This document shows, piece after piece, positions 50,501-52,056 of a stretch of 52,056 nucleotides of DNA. How positions within the stretch are numbered: position 1 is the stretch's first letter; every line of letters begins with the position of its first letter. Both the position numbers and the translations under genes were made by a program. The notes under the pieces were generated by a model. The model saw only the letters and a list, made by a program, of their open reading frames with translations, was not told the origin of the DNA and did not search any database. Source of the stretch: an uncultured Saprospiraceae bacterium (GTDB taxonomy: Bacteria > Bacteroidota > Bacteroidia > Chitinophagales > Saprospiraceae). The DNA lies in NCBI GenBank assembly GCA_937921775.1, contig CAKZUK010000048.1, forward strand, positions 1-52,056. The letters are read 5' to 3'.

Positions 50501-51844
50501 AATAATCGTATTTTCCAATCTTCTGATCTGTCTGGTTCAGACTATGATGCTCAATCTGGAGCTATCCTTCCTTTTTCATCGGTGTGGGAACCTAACTCAG
50601 GTATTAGTCTAGTTGGAGTGCCTAATAACAATGTACCATCGCAAGCAAGTTTTAATACAACGGATGATGTTTTATTTTATAATTTGCTTGTAACCGACGG
50701 AAGTGGTTGCACTAAAGCATTCAGAACGGATAAATACGTTCGTCATCGTGGCCGTCCAAGTTTATCTCTCTGGACTAGCGGCCCGACTGAAGACGAGTGT
50801 GAGGCAGACATAGATATGTGTGTAAACCTTGAGTTAAGGATGTCATATCAAGGCGATTTGCCGCAGGTGATCTATGTCGATACGGAGTTGAGTGGGCCTT
50901 CTACTCCAGGTGTATGGGAAGCGATCCCTCTTTTTTTAGTTGATGAAGAACAACAGGTTTACAAGGGGTTGAGATGTATTTCAACTGAATTTGAAAGTGA
51001 TGAGGAGGCCTTTACTTTTAGGGTAAGATCAATCCTAGAAGATCAACCTTATTTTCCTCCAAATCCAGACAATCCTAACTTTCCTACCGCTGATTATCTG
51101 TTAGGAATGATCAGTTTTTTCATCAATGAAACGACTAGTGTACCTGCTGAATGTGTTTTGTGTGGAGGTGATGTATTTGCGGATAATAATGTACTAACTG
51201 CTATAGAATTAACAATACAGGGTGCAGGACACAATGGAAATGAATGTCAACCAAATAATTCAGATTGTGATGGAACTGCTGAGGTCACTACTCCAACTAC
51301 ATTTATAGGGGGAGAGTTTATAGATGTCGTTGGTGAGGTTTTGATAATAGCACCGAACCCTAACGTAGGAATAGGTGAAACGGTATTGTATATTAATCCT
51401 TGTTTAACCGAATGGTCTGAACTAGTTGAAGATCCACCTTCTCAGTTGACGAATCCATCTGATGAGTTTGTCAAAAAGGATATGTTGCAAAGAGAGGATT
51501 CTATTAAACTTGTGATAGCTGAAATAAAGGAATTGGAGAAAAAAAATAAAGAAAAAATAACAAGACAAACTAGTCACTCATTATCTGTATTCCCGAATCC
51601 ATTCAGCGGACAACTAAGCATAGAATATTACTTAGAGACAAAGTCAACGGCGACAGTTTCACTTTTTGTAAGAAACATCACGAGTCAAATGGAATCAATA
51701 ATTATCAAAAATAGAATATTGGAGAGCGGTCAGTATTTTGAATCTTATAGTGGGGAAAAATTACCACCAGGTGTTTATTTTGTTGAGTTAAAAATAGATG
51801 GTCAATCTATTGTAGAAAAAGTAATAAAAATAGACCCATTTTAG
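47537..51844 (+). CDS. Giant T9SS type A secreted protein with SprB-like and PKD domains
   Basis: 1435 residues with signal peptide ('VAFLLFFIQSNLFG'). SprB-like repeat (~20-95; 'NDGAISLNVVGGAADYYYDW', 'PGSYCVTVTDINNC'), a classic PKD domain (~112-195; 'SYEWDFGDGAYSYEEHPDHT', 'SGSYPVTLTIID'), further PKD/Ig-like segments, then an acidic, less clear middle. A Lys/Glu-rich helix (~1310-1345) precedes the type A sorting domain ('SLSVFPNPFSGQLSIEYYLE', 'LPPGVYFVELKIDGQSI', ends 'VEKVIKIDPF'). Exported by T9SS to surface or medium. No catalytic domain seen, so adhesive or matrix role is inferred. Confidence 0.87.
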   Translation: MFNQKYDYIKVAFLLFFIQSNLFGDDLTYTITHATSISSNDGAISLNVVGGAADYYYDWEGLSINNQNVNNQNIFNLAPGSYCVTVTDINNCRAGICVEVLNCEIANCLDPLFSYEYGFDGCDLSFTNQSLGNISSYEWDFGDGAYSYEEHPDHTFNQSGSYPVTLTIIDQSGAVNSYQQVVVALCGDDEQGCLISGPLFAAAGQTIQLTGIVPSGASSYLWDVSGPSNVSYGLLNGPGPHNFTFAEYANNNDIFYFDLMVDNAYVCTHTVIIDGSIPDVSVSVFGGHEINGYMYFLANVDWFSITGSANFTFAFSGVNVSDVVFPPESHTTAIDDYDFDGITFPVDGIYEVCVTVQDDVGIYQDCEEFSIGTGQGNEPAPTDFKFITDLDPMTETPIPAPICQNTIIQVTPGEISPNPFTVPTYTAHLYYLNNEGNWIRFGEHLLQDPGLPPTPPYNPLPGNSWTTFNPENYDDISLGVNDCIPIKACLCRTDNVLPCNILTILQNPNDDYDPQDPTNLANHAFSFIYEDPCAFMPVLAPVEIEEGGLTIHNTQSCSPYVRVEASCGQRQEPYQASPLNTGPCLTEDHYYSRYDYKAFDINYPYAELENFLIQDGWAGGVLDTKCVYIDTNHPYFDQFGNAPEVSFRVEAKVTDIGSSTAQAEEVFTIPMPFNISLDQTISRCPDVASLISYEPIVSGGSGNYTYEWGGDNVTDLSDPTSSNPSIIGLDVGDIRTYTLAVTDVDLGCTKTIGPITLTIAQLDLGEWPEYNISCSENSLIQLGIADLETIGGSGNFSFSWSAYYINTDGNEVSYPLTHLSDPYSSAPFVQPADAPSDVDPFIPWITYTLMVVDQEGGCVAENRISIGPGTIDPIANAGDDFDICNGTEVRLGDESNGTGFDNNGTVSWSSNNIYFTETVVSPVLTLSNSLNLYPGTYTYTVTATNETYGCIASDDVDVTVLKPWRYTGFESETRVISEDWVVYAWEDNNNRIFQSSDLSGSDYDAQSGAILPFSSVWEPNSGISLVGVPNNNVPSQASFNTTDDVLFYNLLVTDGSGCTKAFRTDKYVRHRGRPSLSLWTSGPTEDECEADIDMCVNLELRMSYQGDLPQVIYVDTELSGPSTPGVWEAIPLFLVDEEQQVYKGLRCISTEFESDEEAFTFRVRSILEDQPYFPPNPDNPNFPTADYLLGMISFFINETTSVPAECVLCGGDVFADNNVLTAIELTIQGAGHNGNECQPNNSDCDGTAEVTTPTTFIGGEFIDVVGEVLIIAPNPNVGIGETVLYINPCLTEWSELVEDPPSQLTNPSDEFVKKDMLQREDSIKLVIAEIKELEKKNKEKITRQTSHSLSVFPNPFSGQLSIEYYLETKSTATVSLFVRNITSQMESIIIKNRILESGQYFESYSGEKLPPGVYFVELKIDGQSIVEKVIKIDPF

Positions 51845-51899
51845 ATTGTTTTCTAAGGTAAATAAATTTTGAATAAAACGTAATTAAAATATAAAAATC

Positions 51900-52056
51900 A
51901 TGAGACATCAAATACATAACTGGACAACTTTTTTTCTTATAGCCTTTTGTTTTTGTACTACTCAGACAATGGCTCAAGATTGGAACGACGGAAATGGAGG
52001 TACGGCGCTAACAACTACTAAGCGAGTGTTTACTTCTTCCAACCCTAGTACTGCAA
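51900..52056 (+). CDS. Secreted protein, N-terminal fragment (cut by window end)
   Basis: The ATG at 51900 opens a frame that runs off the window after 52 codons. It begins MRHQIHNWTTFFLIAFCFCT and continues 'TQTMAQDWNDGNGG', a signal peptide cleaved after TMAQ. It follows the T9SS giant by 55 bp on the same strand and is probably part of the same operon. The mature part seen is too short to classify. Confidence 0.7.
   Translation, partial: MRHQIHNWTTFFLIAFCFCTTQTMAQDWNDGNGGTALTTTKRVFTSSNPSTA

Overview
The window looks like a chromosomal segment of a marine or environmental Bacteroidota, most likely of the Saprospiria (Lewinella / Haliscomenobacter-like). The signs are several very large secreted proteins with Por-secretion (type IX, T9SS) C-terminal sorting domains of type A (SPNP / FPNP...GxY motif) and type B ('FIPNAFSPNGDG', gliding-motility-associated), SprB-type and PKD/Ig-like repeats, choice-of-anchor L domains, a GH97 glucosidase, A-rich leaders without strong Shine-Dalgarno sites, and TAnnTTTG-type promoters. 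No rRNA, tRNA, CRISPR array or intact insertion sequence was found.

Layout. 1-1239: 3' end of a T9SS type A secreted protein. 1684-6099: an aldose 1-epimerase facing a secreted BNR/sortilin-like beta-propeller protein. 6986-7962: a tiny lipoprotein and an outer-membrane beta-barrel protein. 8833-24817: two tandem paralogous cell-surface giants (1364 and 3702 aa) with the same N-terminal and C-terminal modules but 4 versus 32 copies of an ~82-residue Ig/PKD-like repeat. 24970-27565: small housekeeping or unknown genes (secreted peptidoglycan-binding-domain protein, two-helix membrane protein, SRPBCC protein, lipoprotein). 27999-30836: an ECF42-type sigma factor with its YCII/DGPF partners, one of them interrupted by a stop codon, and a TfoX-N protein. 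31034-34267: a small unknown protein, rtcB with a coupled 42-codon ORF, and a divergent WYL regulator. 34663-36765: GH97. 37113-44123: a 2336-aa lectin-containing giant with 30 tandem copies of a 41-residue two-cysteine repeat. 44124-45116: a gene graveyard holding a hipB-like antitoxin relic, a relic of a T9SS sorting domain and a (GTTT)8 tract. 45117-52056: a compact AT-rich run of secreted proteins of unknown function ending in a T9SS type A giant and a further, truncated gene.

How the parts fit. The dominant theme is surface display: five T9SS cargo proteins (one cut by the window edge), with repeat arrays that have clearly grown by in-frame duplication (a 7-domain, 1701-bp unit in the 3702-aa protein; a 2-unit alternation in the 2336-aa protein). 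The regulatory theme is the ECF42/YCII module and the rtcB/WYL pair. The most unusual non-coding feature is a pair of related, palindromic intergenic elements (28831-29141 and 34422-34652, opposite orientations), which look like copies of one non-autonomous or structured repeat family.
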